Origin: an uncultured Alphaproteobacteria bacterium
Lineage (GTDB): Bacteria > Pseudomonadota > Alphaproteobacteria > Rhizobiales > Ancalomicrobiaceae
Direction of reading: 5' to 3'
Assembly (NCBI GenBank): GCA_937919435.1
Contig: CALFRR010000010.1
Location: 1 to 41,884, forward strand
DNA length: 41,884 nt
A model generated the notes under the pieces. That model made no database searches. It was not told the origin of the DNA and was given only the letters and a program-made list of their open reading frames with translations. This document shows positions 7,730 through 15,706 of this stretch, piece by piece (position 1 is the first letter of the stretch; every line of letters starts with the position of its first letter). Position numbers and translations under genes: made by a program.

Positions 7730-9097
7730 TCAGCCGACGACGAACGACCAGGTCATCACGCCGTTGAGGACGATGATCGTCGCGGCGATCACCACCGCGA
7801 CCGCGGTCAGTCCCCGCGGCGCGGCGAGTTCGCCGAGCCGGCGTCGGTCGGCGGTGAACCACACCAGCGGCACCACCGCGAACGGCAGCTGCAACGACAG
7901 GATCACCTGCGACAGGATCAGGAGTTCGGCGGTCCCCTTCTCGCCGACCATGATCGTCACCGCCGCCGCCGGCACGATCGCCAGCGCCCGGGTCACCAAC
8001 CGGCGGATCCACGGCGAGAAGCGCAGCCGAACGAAACCCTCCATCACCGTCTGACCGGCCAGCGTCGCGGTCACCGTCGAGTTGAGGCCGCAAGCGATCA
8101 GCGCCACCGCGAACAGCGACGGGGCGATCGAGGCACCGAGCAGCGGCATCAGCAGGCCGTGGGCCTCGCCGAGTTCGGTGACGTCGAGCCGGCCGCCGGC
8201 ATGGAAGGTCGCCGCGGCGAGGATCAGGATCGAGGCGTTGATGCCGAGCGCGAAGACCAGCGCGAAGGTCGAATCCCAGGTCGCCAGCCGGATCGCGTCG
8301 CGCCGCTGCTCGACCGACGGGCCGTAGGCGCGGGTCTGGACGATCGCCGAATGGAGATAGAGGTTGTGCGGCATCACCGTCGCGCCGAGGATGCCGAGCG
8401 CCAGATAGAGCCGGTTCGGATCGGAGACGAGCTCGGGGCTCGGCAGGAAGCCGCGCATCACCCCGCCCCAGTCGGGGTCGGCGAGCACGATCTGACCGAC
8501 GAAACAGACGGTGATCACCGCCAGCAGTGCGACGATGAAGGCTTCGATCTTGCGGAAGCCGAAGCGCTGCAGGGCCAGCACCATCACCACGTCCAGCGAG
8601 GTGATCAGCACCCCCCAGGCGAGCGGGATGCCGAACAGCAGTTCCAGGCCGATCGCCGTACCGATCACCTCGGCGAGGTCGGTGGCGATGATCGCGCCTT
8701 CCGCCATCAGCCACAGCGGCACGTTCCAGCCCTTCGGCAGGAACTCGCGGCAGGCCCGGGCGAGATCGCGCCCCGAGGCGATGCCGAGGCGGATCGCCAG
8801 CGCCTGCAGCACGATCGCCATGCAGTTGGCGAGCAGCGCGACGAACAGCAGCTGGTAGCCGAACTGCGAGCCGGCGGCGAGCGAGGTCGCCCAGTTGCCG
8901 GGGTCCATGTAGCCGACGGCGACCAGATAGCCCGGTCCGAGGAAGGCGAGCAGCCGCCGGAAGACCGACCCGCCCGAGCGGATCGCGACGGTGCCGCGCA
9001 GCCCGCCGAGGTCGCCGGGGGAGTCCGACACCCCCACCGCCGCCGCCGAGAGGGCGACCGGGCCACGTGAGCCGGAACGGGGATCCATGTCGATCAT
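7730..9097 (-). CDS. mntH: Nramp-family divalent metal:proton symporter
   Basis: 455 residues from ATG 9097. Nramp proteins import Mn2+, and often Fe2+, with protons across the inner membrane. The metal-site motif of helix 1 is present as DPGNWATSLAAG, and the helix 6 motif as MPHNLYLHSAIVQTR. Eleven or so hydrophobic segments follow a cytoplasmic N-terminal tail of about 60 residues, somewhat longer than usual. The frame is open further upstream to 9223, but that would run through the candidate Mur box; ATG 9097 with GGTGAG just upstream is the better start, and ATG 9088 is possible. Manganese-dependent repression is suggested by the Mur-like box at 9194-9210. Confidence 0.93.
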   Translation of the reverse strand: MIDMDPRSGSRGPVALSAAAVGVSDSPGDLGGLRGTVAIRSGGSVFRRLLAFLGPGYLVAVGYMDPGNWATSLAAGSQFGYQLLFVALLANCMAIVLQALAIRLGIASGRDLARACREFLPKGWNVPLWLMAEGAIIATDLAEVIGTAIGLELLFGIPLAWGVLITSLDVVMVLALQRFGFRKIEAFIVALLAVITVCFVGQIVLADPDWGGVMRGFLPSPELVSDPNRLYLALGILGATVMPHNLYLHSAIVQTRAYGPSVEQRRDAIRLATWDSTFALVFALGINASILILAAATFHAGGRLDVTELGEAHGLLMPLLGASIAPSLFAVALIACGLNSTVTATLAGQTVMEGFVRLRFSPWIRRLVTRALAIVPAAAVTIMVGEKGTAELLILSQVILSLQLPFAVVPLVWFTADRRRLGELAAPRGLTAVAVVIAATIIVLNGVMTWSFVVG

Positions 9098-9469
9098 CGC
9101 GCTCACCAACCGTCTTCGCCGGGCCGTGCCTGCCCCGCTTCCCTCGATCTGCGATCGGCGGACTCCGGTCGCTCGGTCGATGAAGGGATTAAATTGCAAA
9201 TAAGTCGCAAAAGCAAGAACCATCGAGCCGGCCCGAGCGAAGAAGGCGATGGGAGCGGCGAGGGAAGGGGAGACGAAAGGGACGCAGAGGCGGGAGGCGG
9301 AGCCGCCGGCCTTCCGGCCTTGCGGCGGAGCACCGGGCGCCGAACGGTCGGTTTCGGCCCGTCCGCCGTGTGTCCGTCACGGGGCCGGGTCGCCGTTGCG
9401 GCGGTGGACAGCGCAGGATGCGTCTGCGAGCATGCCGGCCTTTCCCGGAGCCGTCACCGGAGCCCGTCG
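9098..9469. other. Intergenic region between mntH and arsC
   Basis: 372 bases between divergent genes. It holds the Mur-like box and the mntH promoter region at 9185-9220. The remainder is GC-rich, with frames open only because stops are rare, and I see no gene in it. A promoter for arsC is expected but not recognised. Confidence 0.55.
9194..9210. promoter_or_regulatory. Candidate Mur (Mn-responsive Fur-family) box before mntH
   Basis: TTGCAAATAAGTCGCAA is a 17-bp imperfect palindrome (6 of 8 pairs match, TTGC/GCAA ends) about 97 bases before the mntH ATG, in an AT-rich island. Fur-family Mur proteins of Rhizobiales control mntH or sit genes through AT-rich palindromes of this kind. I rely on general memory of that motif and could not score it. 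Confidence 0.5.
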
Positions 9470-9820
9470 ATGTCCGCCGTCACCATCCTCCACAATCCCG
9501 CCTGTTCCACCTCCCGCAACGTCCTGGCACTGATTCGCGAGGCGGGGATCGAGCCGGAGGTGGTGCTCTATCTGAAGGCACCGCCGACCCGTGACGAGCT
9601 GACCGCGCTCCTGGCGAAGATGGGCGTCGGCCCGCGCGCCATCCTGAGGAAGAAGGGGACGCCCTACGAGGAACTCGGCCTCGGCGATCCCGCGAAGACC
9701 GACGCCGAACTGATCGACGCGATCCTCGCCCATCCGATCCTGATCGAACGGCCGATCGTGGTCACCGCCAAGGGCGCGCGCATCTGCCGCCCGATCGAGT
9801 CGGTGCGCGAGCTGCTCTGA
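9470..9820 (+). CDS. arsC: Glutaredoxin-dependent arsenate reductase
   Basis: 116 residues, slightly shorter than the usual 140-residue ArsC. The protein has a thioredoxin-like fold and reduces arsenate to arsenite using glutathione and glutaredoxin. The catalytic Cys12 sits in HNPACSTSRN. The arginine-bearing segment ERPIVVTAKGARICRP matches the arsenate-binding arginines of the Escherichia coli enzyme, separating it from the related Spx/YffB group. CCGGAG precedes the ATG by 7 bases. No arsenite efflux gene or ArsR regulator is nearby, so it is an orphan reductase, and a different oxyanion or redox substrate is possible. It converges on nadQ with 16 bases between the stops. Confidence 0.88.
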   Translation: MSAVTILHNPACSTSRNVLALIREAGIEPEVVLYLKAPPTRDELTALLAKMGVGPRAILRKKGTPYEELGLGDPAKTDAELIDAILAHPILIERPIVVTAKGARICRPIESVRELL

Positions 9821-9836
9821 CGGTACGCCGACGGGC

Positions 9837-10862
9837 TCACCCCCGCGTCCCGAGCCTCAGGCCCGGCGCCGGGCGTTCGCGCAGCACGTCGCGGCGGAAG
9901 CGGTAGAGCCCCGCCGGCCGGCCGCCGGTCGAGAGCTGCGTCTCGCCGGTCGCTTCGACCAGCGAGGTCGCCTCGACCAGCCGGCGGAAGTTCTGTTTGT
10001 GCAGGTGCCGGCCGGAGATCGCCTCGACCGTCCGCTGCAGCTCGGTCAGAGTGAACACGTCCGGCATCAGCTCGAACACCACCGGCCGGTACTTGAGCTT
10101 GGCGCGCAGCCGCGAGATCGCGGTGGCCAGGATCCGGCGGTGGTCGAAGCGCATCGGCCGGCCGAGCGCGGCGGGCGCGACGCGGTCCGCCGCCGGCCGT
10201 CCGTCGCGGCGGGCCTCGTCGACCAGTCCGGCCTCGTAGAGCAGCTCGTAGCGCTCCAGCACCTTCTCCTCGTCCCACGGCGACCCGCCGTCGCCGAAGA
10301 ACAGCCGCACCCGCTCGGCCCGGCCGATCGCCCGGGTCGGATCCGGCTCGTCCGGCGCACGGGCGACCCAGGTGCGCAGCGACGGCAGCACCACGTCGTC
10401 GAGGATCGTCGGTCGGCCGCGCCGCCAGTCCTCCCAGGGAAAGCGCTCGTACCAGGGCCGCAGCGCCACCCCGCCCCGGGCCAGTGCCGTCTCGCCCGGC
10501 GTCGTCGGTTCGATCGTCCCTTCGCCGCGCCCGCCGATCCGGGTCAGCGCCAGATAGCCGACCGAGACGACGTGCGGGCCGGTGTCACCGGGCCGGGCGT
10601 GCCGGCCGCGGTCGCCGAAGGTGTAGAGCTGTTCGACGTAGCCGAGCCGCAGCGCCGTCTGCGCCTCCACCCAGGAGCGGAGGCCGATCTCCAACGTGCG
10701 GTGCCGGATCGGATCGAACGGGCCGAACGGCAGCGCCTCGGTGTCGCGGCCGGCCGCTTCCGCGCCTTCCTGAGCGACCGTCAGGATCATCGGCACTTCG
10801 CCGCGCACCGCCACCACCGCCGCGTTGAGGCCGATCGCGATGCCGCCCTCCGATCCGGTCAC
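9837..10862 (-). CDS. nadQ: NadQ/NrtR-like transcriptional regulator of NAD synthesis
   Basis: 341 residues with the two-part layout of Nudix-related NAD regulators. An N-terminal region resembles a degenerate Nudix fold (GLNAAVVAVRG, then LRLGYVEQLYTFGDRGRH) without a catalytic Nudix box. A C-terminal winged helix-turn-helix follows, seen as TLTELQRTVEAISGRHLHKQNFRRLVEA in shortened form: LTELQRTVEAISG and KQNFRRLVEA. Alphaproteobacterial NadQ represses nad genes; this copy is 3.7 kb from the nad operon and its candidate operator. The start overlaps the end of the phosphatase gene by 4 bases, so the two are translationally coupled. I see no palindrome like the nadA site before this gene group, so autoregulation is not indicated. 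Confidence 0.8.
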   Translation of the reverse strand: MTGSEGGIAIGLNAAVVAVRGEVPMILTVAQEGAEAAGRDTEALPFGPFDPIRHRTLEIGLRSWVEAQTALRLGYVEQLYTFGDRGRHARPGDTGPHVVSVGYLALTRIGGRGEGTIEPTTPGETALARGGVALRPWYERFPWEDWRRGRPTILDDVVLPSLRTWVARAPDEPDPTRAIGRAERVRLFFGDGGSPWDEEKVLERYELLYEAGLVDEARRDGRPAADRVAPAALGRPMRFDHRRILATAISRLRAKLKYRPVVFELMPDVFTLTELQRTVEAISGRHLHKQNFRRLVEATSLVEATGETQLSTGGRPAGLYRFRRDVLRERPAPGLRLGTRG

Positions 10863-11386
10863 CGGGCGTCCTCCCCGTCGAGGGAAAGGGCGAAGGGCGT
10901 GCCCTCCCAGGCGTCGGCCCCACGGCCGATCGCCGCAATCGCCGCCGCCATCCGCCCCTCGCGTCCGAGAAGGGCGTCGGCGAGCCGGACGAAACGGGCG
11001 TTCGGCGTCGCCGTCGGCGACAGTTCTCTCAGCCGCCTGGCGATCTCCGCTTCGTCGCGCCCCGGCATCAGCCGGCAGGCCGCGACATAGGCCGCCGCGG
11101 TCGAGCGCGAGATCCCGGCCCAGCAGTGGATCACCATCGGCCGGTTGCCGTCCCAGGCGTCGACGAAGGCGAGCAGCCGCTCGACGTCCTCGGTCGACGG
11201 CGCGCGCAGCCCCTCGACCTCCTCGACGATGTCGTTGAAGCCGAGGAACAGGTGGTGTTCGGGAGCGATCGAGGCCGGCCGTTCGACCGGTGTACCGGTG
11301 TTGATCAACGTGGCGAGGTGACTGGCACCGGTGGTCGCGACCGTTTCGGCGAGGTGCGACAGCGGGCAGACGTGGAGGCGGGGCAT
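10859..11386 (-). CDS. Tyrosine/dual-specificity phosphatase-like protein
   Basis: 175 residues of the cysteine-dependent phosphatase fold. The P-loop HCWAGISRS fits the HCxxGxxRS signature, with the catalytic Cys and the phosphate-binding Arg both present. A general-acid Asp is probably in the preceding loop. It lies 36 bases after the HD hydrolase gene and overlaps nadQ by 4 bases, so the three form one transcription unit. The cytoplasmic substrate is unknown; the neighbourhood of an HD hydrolase and an NAD regulator would fit a nucleotide or phospho-metabolite as much as a protein phosphotyrosine. This is inference. Confidence 0.85.
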   Translation of the reverse strand: MPRLHVCPLSHLAETVATTGASHLATLINTGTPVERPASIAPEHHLFLGFNDIVEEVEGLRAPSTEDVERLLAFVDAWDGNRPMVIHCWAGISRSTAAAYVAACRLMPGRDEAEIARRLRELSPTATPNARFVRLADALLGREGRMAAAIAAIGRGADAWEGTPFALSLDGEDAR

Positions 11387-11422
11387 GGTTCTTCCGATCG
11401 GACGCGACGTTCGCCGGTCAGA

Positions 11423-12091
11423 TTAGAGCAACCTCCCGCCGCCGCCAGTGGTGGTGTCCCGATGTGCATTTCCGTCGCGGGTCGGGATCTCGCGATGCGC
11501 CGCGTCGAGCTCCCGGAAGCGCTCCAGAAACCGTGCCTGGGCCTCCGCCGTCGACCACGGGACGAGGCCGAGATGCTCGGGAAATCCCTTCGGCCGGCCG
11601 AACAGCGTCAGCGCCTCGGGCCGTTCGAAGCCGGCCAGTTCGATCGCTTCGAAGAAGGCGGAGACGTGGTCGGCGGTCTTCGCCAGCTTCCGGATCTCCG
11701 CCGGCAGGGTCGCCGGCAGGCCGAATCGCAGGTGGATCGCCGCCTCGAGCCGCGCCTCGACGGTCTTGTAGCCGCCGCCGACCACCGACTTGAACGGCGA
11801 GATCATGTCGCCGATGACGTATTCCGGGGCGTCGTGGAGCAGCACCGCGAGGCGGAACTTCGGGGGAAGTCCCGGCTCCAGCCGGAACGCGATCTCCTCG
11901 ACCAGCACCGAGTGCTGGGCGACCGAGAAGGCGTGGTCGCCCATCGTCTGGCCGTTCCAGCGGGCGACGCGGGCGAGGCCGTGGGCGATGTCCTCGATCT
12001 CGACGTCGAGCGGCGAGGGATCCAGAAGATCGAGACGGCGGCCCGACAGCATGCGTTGCCAGGCGCGGGGTGGAACGGAACGGGATGACAT
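11423..12091 (-). CDS. HD-domain hydrolase (YfbR-like)
   Basis: 222 residues from ATG 12091. HD metal-binding residues appear as an early His in DHAFSVAQHS, the LLHDAPEYVIGD pair (His-Asp) and a later Asp in AKTADHVSAFFEA, the order seen in YfbR-type 5'-nucleotidases of the HD superfamily. N-terminal WQRMLSGRRLDLLDPSP is typical of the alphaproteobacterial group. An upstream TTG at 12109 lacks a ribosome binding site. It is the first gene of the HD hydrolase-phosphatase-nadQ unit. The substrate is probably a nucleoside monophosphate or related phosphate ester, by family analogy only. Confidence 0.85.
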   Translation of the reverse strand: MSSRSVPPRAWQRMLSGRRLDLLDPSPLDVEIEDIAHGLARVARWNGQTMGDHAFSVAQHSVLVEEIAFRLEPGLPPKFRLAVLLHDAPEYVIGDMISPFKSVVGGGYKTVEARLEAAIHLRFGLPATLPAEIRKLAKTADHVSAFFEAIELAGFERPEALTLFGRPKGFPEHLGLVPWSTAEAQARFLERFRELDAAHREIPTRDGNAHRDTTTGGGGRLL

Positions 12092-12187
12092 CCGGGGAAG
12101 GCTTCGCAATCGGTCTTGGGTCGGCCGATCATGCCCGAGTCCGCCCGGTCGGCGCCAGTCTCGAACGGCCGTGATCCCCGACCGTCG

Positions 12188-13075
12188 TCACTCCGCGTCG
12201 CTCGCCGGCCAGCCGAAACGGGCGAAGCCCGGCAACCGCGGCTCGACCGCGACGCCGTCGCAGACGATCGGCGTGCCGGTGTCGAGCGCCGCGCGGGCCC
12301 GGTCGAGCCGGATCTCGGCGAGCCCGTGACGCCCGGCCGACGAGCCGATCGTGCCGATCGCCCGGCCGTCGACCAGGATCTCGTGGCCGCGCGGCGGCAG
12401 CCGGTCGGCATCGATCGCCGAGACCGCGACGAACCGCTTGCGCGCGGTGCCGCGGTGCTTCATCCGCGACACCACCTCCTGGCCGATGAAACAGCCCTTG
12501 AGGAAGTCGACGCCGGCGAGGTCGTCCATGTCGACGTCGTGCGGGAACACGTCGCCGAAGTCGAAGTCGACGCCGCTCTCCGGTACGCCGAGGGCGATCC
12601 GGTGAGCGTGCCAGTCGGATAGCGTCGCCGTCGCCCGCGCCTCGCCCTTCGCCGCCAGGACGTGTCGGCCGAGGTCGGGAAGCCGCGGATCGTCGAAGGC
12701 GATCGCGCCGGCCGGCGTCGCCGCCTCGCCCCAGGCGTAGAAGACGTCGAAGCGGGCGCTCTCGTCGACGATCGTCACCTTCGACCGGAGCCGGTAGAAA
12801 CCGAGCCGCTTGACGAAATCGACCACCCGGTCGGCGGCGATCTCGACGAGGAAGCCGTCGGCCCGGCGCAGCAGGAAGAAGTCGAACAGCACCTTGCCCT
12901 GTGGCGCCAGCAGCGCCCCGAAGCGCGCGTCGCCCTCGCCGAGGCCCTTCACCGTCGCGGTGACGAGGCCGTTGAGGAAGCTCTCCGCCTCCTCTCCGCC
13001 GATCGCCACCACACCCCGATCCGAACGTTCCGTGAGGCCGGAGGACAGGATGCCCGCGGCGGTCGCATTGGTCAT
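12188..13075 (-). CDS. ygfZ: Folate-binding YgfZ/CAF17-type Fe-S assembly factor
   Basis: 295 residues, normal for alphaproteobacterial YgfZ. The family resembles the GcvT aminomethyltransferase fold, binds tetrahydrofolate and helps to insert or repair 4Fe-4S clusters. The diagnostic KGCFIGQEV motif with its conserved Cys is present near residue 190, followed by SRMKHRGTARKRF. The C-terminal barrel is intact. The ATG at 13075 is the first in the frame. The gene precedes the HD hydrolase gene by 96 bases on the same strand and may be read through into it. Confidence 0.93.
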   Translation of the reverse strand: MTNATAAGILSSGLTERSDRGVVAIGGEEAESFLNGLVTATVKGLGEGDARFGALLAPQGKVLFDFFLLRRADGFLVEIAADRVVDFVKRLGFYRLRSKVTIVDESARFDVFYAWGEAATPAGAIAFDDPRLPDLGRHVLAAKGEARATATLSDWHAHRIALGVPESGVDFDFGDVFPHDVDMDDLAGVDFLKGCFIGQEVVSRMKHRGTARKRFVAVSAIDADRLPPRGHEILVDGRAIGTIGSSAGRHGLAEIRLDRARAALDTGTPIVCDGVAVEPRLPGFARFGWPASDAE

Positions 13076-13179
13076 TTCGCATCCTCGATCCGATCGAACG
13101 TCGAGACCGGCGCCTCGTCACTCTTTCGGCAATGCAGGTGAACCGGGAGAAACTCGGCGGAGAAGAGCGAGGTTCCGCT

Positions 13180-13929
13180 TCAATCCGCCAGCTTGAACCA
13201 GTGCCATGTTCCATCCGGCCCGATGCCGACATTGTAGAACGTGTAGCGGCCGACGTTCTTCATTTCTTCGAGATCGGAGGACGTGACGATCTTGTAGAGC
13301 TCGACCAGCCGATTCGGCGGAAGATCGTCGAGCGGCAGCGCCGCGAAGGACGGCCAGACGTACATCTCCTGCGGCGTGCCCGGATTGATCCGCGCCCAGC
13401 CCGATTCGAGGACGTCGGTCAGGATCGCCAGCAGTTCCAGCCCCTTGCCGTCGCCCGACTGGGACCGCAGGTAGTCGAGCGGGTCGCCGATCTCGTGGAT
13501 CGAGAAGATCGGCGGCATCTCGTTCGACTGGATCACCTTCCCCAGCCGGTCGAGGTCGCCGGAATAGGCGGCGTCGAGGAGGCGCTTGCGCATCGCGGCG
13601 ACCGGCGGCGGCGGTGCTTCGGCGGACGTGTGGATCTCGGGGCGCGGACCGTCGGCCTTCGCCGCCGGGCGAGCCGGGGCGGCCGGGCCGCCGCTCGGCC
13701 CGTGGATCGGCTCTTCGGCGGCGCCCGGCTTGGGGTCGACGACGATCCGTTCGGTCCCCACTTTCTTCGGGGTCGCCTCCTCCGCCGGAGCCGGCGTCTG
13801 GAGCAGCAGGAGCAGCGGAGCGGCGTACGCGATGCTACGGGCGACGGGGACGAGCCGACGGCCTACCCTTGCCAATCCCTCCGCGGCATGCTGAACGATC
13901 GCGGAGACGGCGACGCGAACGACGGTCAT
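13180..13929 (-). CDS. Exported conserved protein of unknown function
   Basis: 249 residues. A basic N-terminal region of about 30 residues is followed by a hydrophobic segment (SIAYAAPLLLLLQTP) and an APAEE cleavage-like site. A low-complexity Pro/Ala/Lys linker then runs to about residue 105, and a compact C-terminal domain of about 140 residues follows. That domain includes AAYSGDLDRLGKVIQSNE, IGDPLDYLRSQSGDG and the end GPDGTWHWFKLAD. It may be periplasmic or inner-membrane anchored. I do not recognise the domain; the helix at residues 110-130 looks ankyrin-like in rhythm but is only one repeat. It stands alone, divergent from the LysE gene. Confidence 0.75.
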   Translation of the reverse strand: MTVVRVAVSAIVQHAAEGLARVGRRLVPVARSIAYAAPLLLLLQTPAPAEEATPKKVGTERIVVDPKPGAAEEPIHGPSGGPAAPARPAAKADGPRPEIHTSAEAPPPPVAAMRKRLLDAAYSGDLDRLGKVIQSNEMPPIFSIHEIGDPLDYLRSQSGDGKGLELLAILTDVLESGWARINPGTPQEMYVWPSFAALPLDDLPPNRLVELYKIVTSSDLEEMKNVGRYTFYNVGIGPDGTWHWFKLAD

Positions 13930-14104
13930 GGACTACCCTCCGACGGTCCGGTGGGACCGCGAACGGGGGCATCGTAGAGCATGTTGCGATCGGTCTGAAC
14001 ATGTCCGGTCGTGGGGAATCTGCTCTGCCGGGAACCACGGCCGGCGGATGTGGATGGAATGCCCGGGCGGATGCGCTCTCGGGCGATGGCCGGAGAGGTG
14101 CGGC

Positions 14105-14731
14105 GTGGACGGGATCTGGTACCTGTTCATCGGTCTGGGAGTGGGGATCGCCTTCTCCGCCCCGGTCGGTCCGGTGAACATCCTGTGCATTCAGCGATCG
14201 TTCCGCTCCGGATTCGTCGCCGGCCTCGCCGCCGGCTTCGGCGCCGTCGCCGCGGACACCTTCTTCGCGTCCGTCGCCGCCTTCGGCCTGACCGCGGTCT
14301 CGGGCTTCGTCAGCGGTTGGTACGACTGGTTGCAGACGATCGGCGGCGTGATGCTGATCGGCTTCGGCCTGAGGACCGCACTCGCCCGGCCGCACATCGA
14401 GATCGGCGAGGAGGACGCCGGTTCGCCCCTTCGGATCGGCGTCGCCACCTTCGGCATGACCGTCACCAATCCGGCGACGGTCCTCGGCTTCCTCGCCTTC
14501 TTCGGCGCGCTCGGCGGCCTCGCGCCGGCCCGCGGCGACTGGCCCGCCGCGGCGGCCTTCGTCGCCGGCGTCGCCTGTGGCGGCACGCTGTGGTGGATCT
14601 CGGTCTCGACCGGCGTCGCCGCACTGCGCGACCGGATGACCGATGCGACGCTGCATCGGATCAATCAGGTGGCCGGTGCTCTGCTGGTGCTGTTCGGTGC
14701 CGGGATGCTGTTGCGTTCGCTGTTCGACTGA
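14105..14731 (+). CDS. LysE/RhtB-family amino-acid exporter
   Basis: 208 residues with five to six hydrophobic segments. The N-terminal motif GIAFSAPVGPVNILCIQRSF matches the LysE-family helix 1 with its conserved PxGP, and the central TVTNPATVLGFLAFFGALGG is a second family hallmark. These inner-membrane proteins export amino acids or derivatives; the substrate is unknown. I choose GTG 14105, preceded by GGAGAGG at good distance. An upstream ATG in the same frame would add about 59 residues without membrane character. The gene is divergent from the exported unknown at 13180. Confidence 0.88.
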   Translation: MDGIWYLFIGLGVGIAFSAPVGPVNILCIQRSFRSGFVAGLAAGFGAVAADTFFASVAAFGLTAVSGFVSGWYDWLQTIGGVMLIGFGLRTALARPHIEIGEEDAGSPLRIGVATFGMTVTNPATVLGFLAFFGALGGLAPARGDWPAAAAFVAGVACGGTLWWISVSTGVAALRDRMTDATLHRINQVAGALLVLFGAGMLLRSLFD

Positions 14732-14762
14732 GCGGACACGCCGACGGCGGCCGCTCGGCGGA

Positions 14763-15020
14763 TCACTGCAACGGCCGATGGATGGTGAAGTCGCCGGCGA
14801 GGATCCGTTCGGGCAACGACTCGGCGAACCGCGACACCGCGATCTCGCCCCACACCTGGACCAGATCGGTCAGCGCCGCGAACAGCGCCGCCTGGGTGAC
14901 GATGTCGCGTTCGATCCCCTCCGCCTCGGCTTCCGCCATGGCGTCGCTGACCAGTTCGAAGGCCGCACGCTTCATCTCCGCGATCGTCGTTTCGACGTCG
15001 CCGATCGTCTCGTCGAGCAT
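14763..15020 (-). CDS. Small acidic helical protein, unknown
   Basis: 85 residues from ATG 15020 (GGAA seven bases upstream); the frame extends to an ATG at 15065. The sequence is acidic and alpha-helical throughout (ETTIAEMKRAAFELVSDAMA, then TQAALFAALTDLVQVWGEIA), without Cys, membrane segment or signal peptide. I recognise no family. The GC pattern by codon position is like that of the neighbouring genes, which supports a real gene. The region upstream carries a TTAAC-type palindrome at 15129-15142 that may mark its promoter. Confidence 0.6.
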   Translation of the reverse strand: MLDETIGDVETTIAEMKRAAFELVSDAMAEAEAEGIERDIVTQAALFAALTDLVQVWGEIAVSRFAESLPERILAGDFTIHRPLQ

Positions 15021-15128
15021 TTTGCGTTCCGAAGGTCCCGATCGAATCCGGCGGATTCGGTCCAACTCGTCCCTGACTTCGAGATACCACGAACCGGGGG
15101 GAGCCCACCGAGACTCCTGGGGACAACC

Positions 15129-15164
15129 TTAACACCGGTTAAAAGAAATGATCGAGCGGTTAAC
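15129..15164. promoter_or_regulatory. TTAAC palindrome cluster before small gene
   Basis: TTAACACCGGTTAA (15129-15142) is a palindrome of two TTAAC half-sites, and GTTAAC follows at 15159-15164, in an AT-rich patch about 110-145 bases upstream of the small gene at 14763-15020. CtrA of Alphaproteobacteria binds TTAA-N7-TTAAC; the spacing here is 6 and the arms are inverted, so this is not a canonical CtrA site. The site may still be a regulator target. Confidence 0.3.
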
Positions 15165-15209
15165 GCGGGCCGCCGTAACGTAGCGATATGCGGCATTTCG
15201 CGGCAGACC

Positions 15210-15662
15210 TCAGCGTGTCCCCCAGCGCGCCACCACCTCGTGGGTGAGATTGCCACCCTCCACGATGAGTCGGTCGGCGAGGTCTCGCGCCATGGGCGTG
15301 CAGGTTCGGTGAATCACCGCCACCCCGCGCCAGGACCGGTTGAAGCGCTCGACCAGCCGCCGGCGCCGGTCGGGTGCCGGTTGTTCGGCGTCGAGCAGGG
15401 TCCCCATCTGGTTGCGCCAGGTCTGTGCCTCGTCGGCCCCGCACAGCGGCCGCAGATGGTGGAGCGTGCCGAGGATCTCGGCGAGGCGGAGGAGTTGATC
15501 GTCGTAGGGAGCGATCTCCTTCGGCGCCGGAGGCGCGGCCGCCGCCGCGGGCGGCTGTGCCGGTGTCGGCCCGGTCGGTCCGGCGGCGACGCACAGGCTC
15601 GCCAGAACCGCCGCCGCAAGCCGCAGGGCGAGATCCCCGCTCCTCGATGAACGCGCCGCCAT
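15210..15662 (-). CDS. TIGR02301-family exported protein
   Basis: 150 residues. An N-terminal signal peptide (LALRLAAAVLASLCVAAGP) is followed by a Pro/Ala linker and the conserved domain. The hallmarks of the alphaproteobacterial TIGR02301 family are present: PYDDQLLRLAEILGTLHHLR, LCGADEAQTWRNQM, the RRRRLVERFNRSWRG segment and the late Cys in HRTCTPMA. The two cysteines may form a disulfide in the periplasm. Its function is unknown in the family. The gene follows a Nudix hydrolase gene by 44 bases and is probably co-transcribed with it. Confidence 0.88.
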   Translation of the reverse strand: MAARSSRSGDLALRLAAAVLASLCVAAGPTGPTPAQPPAAAAAPPAPKEIAPYDDQLLRLAEILGTLHHLRPLCGADEAQTWRNQMGTLLDAEQPAPDRRRRLVERFNRSWRGVAVIHRTCTPMARDLADRLIVEGGNLTHEVVARWGTR

Positions 15663-15706
15663 TTCGTCCCGCCCCCGGGTGCGACCCGCTCCGCCGCGGA
15701 TCGGCT

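Noticed and set aside
6320..9070. A plus-strand frame of about 900 codons overlapping the MFS gene and antisense to mntH
   Set aside because: It runs in the wrong frame of the MFS gene and antisense to mntH, with composition typical of a shadow frame.
9098..9223. A longer N-terminus for mntH
   Set aside because: It would include the Mur-like box and adds no family sequence; ATG 9097 has a ribosome binding site.
15129..15142. CtrA site before the small gene
   Set aside because: The spacing (6) and inverted arms do not match TTAA-N7-TTAAC, so I list it only as an unnamed palindrome.
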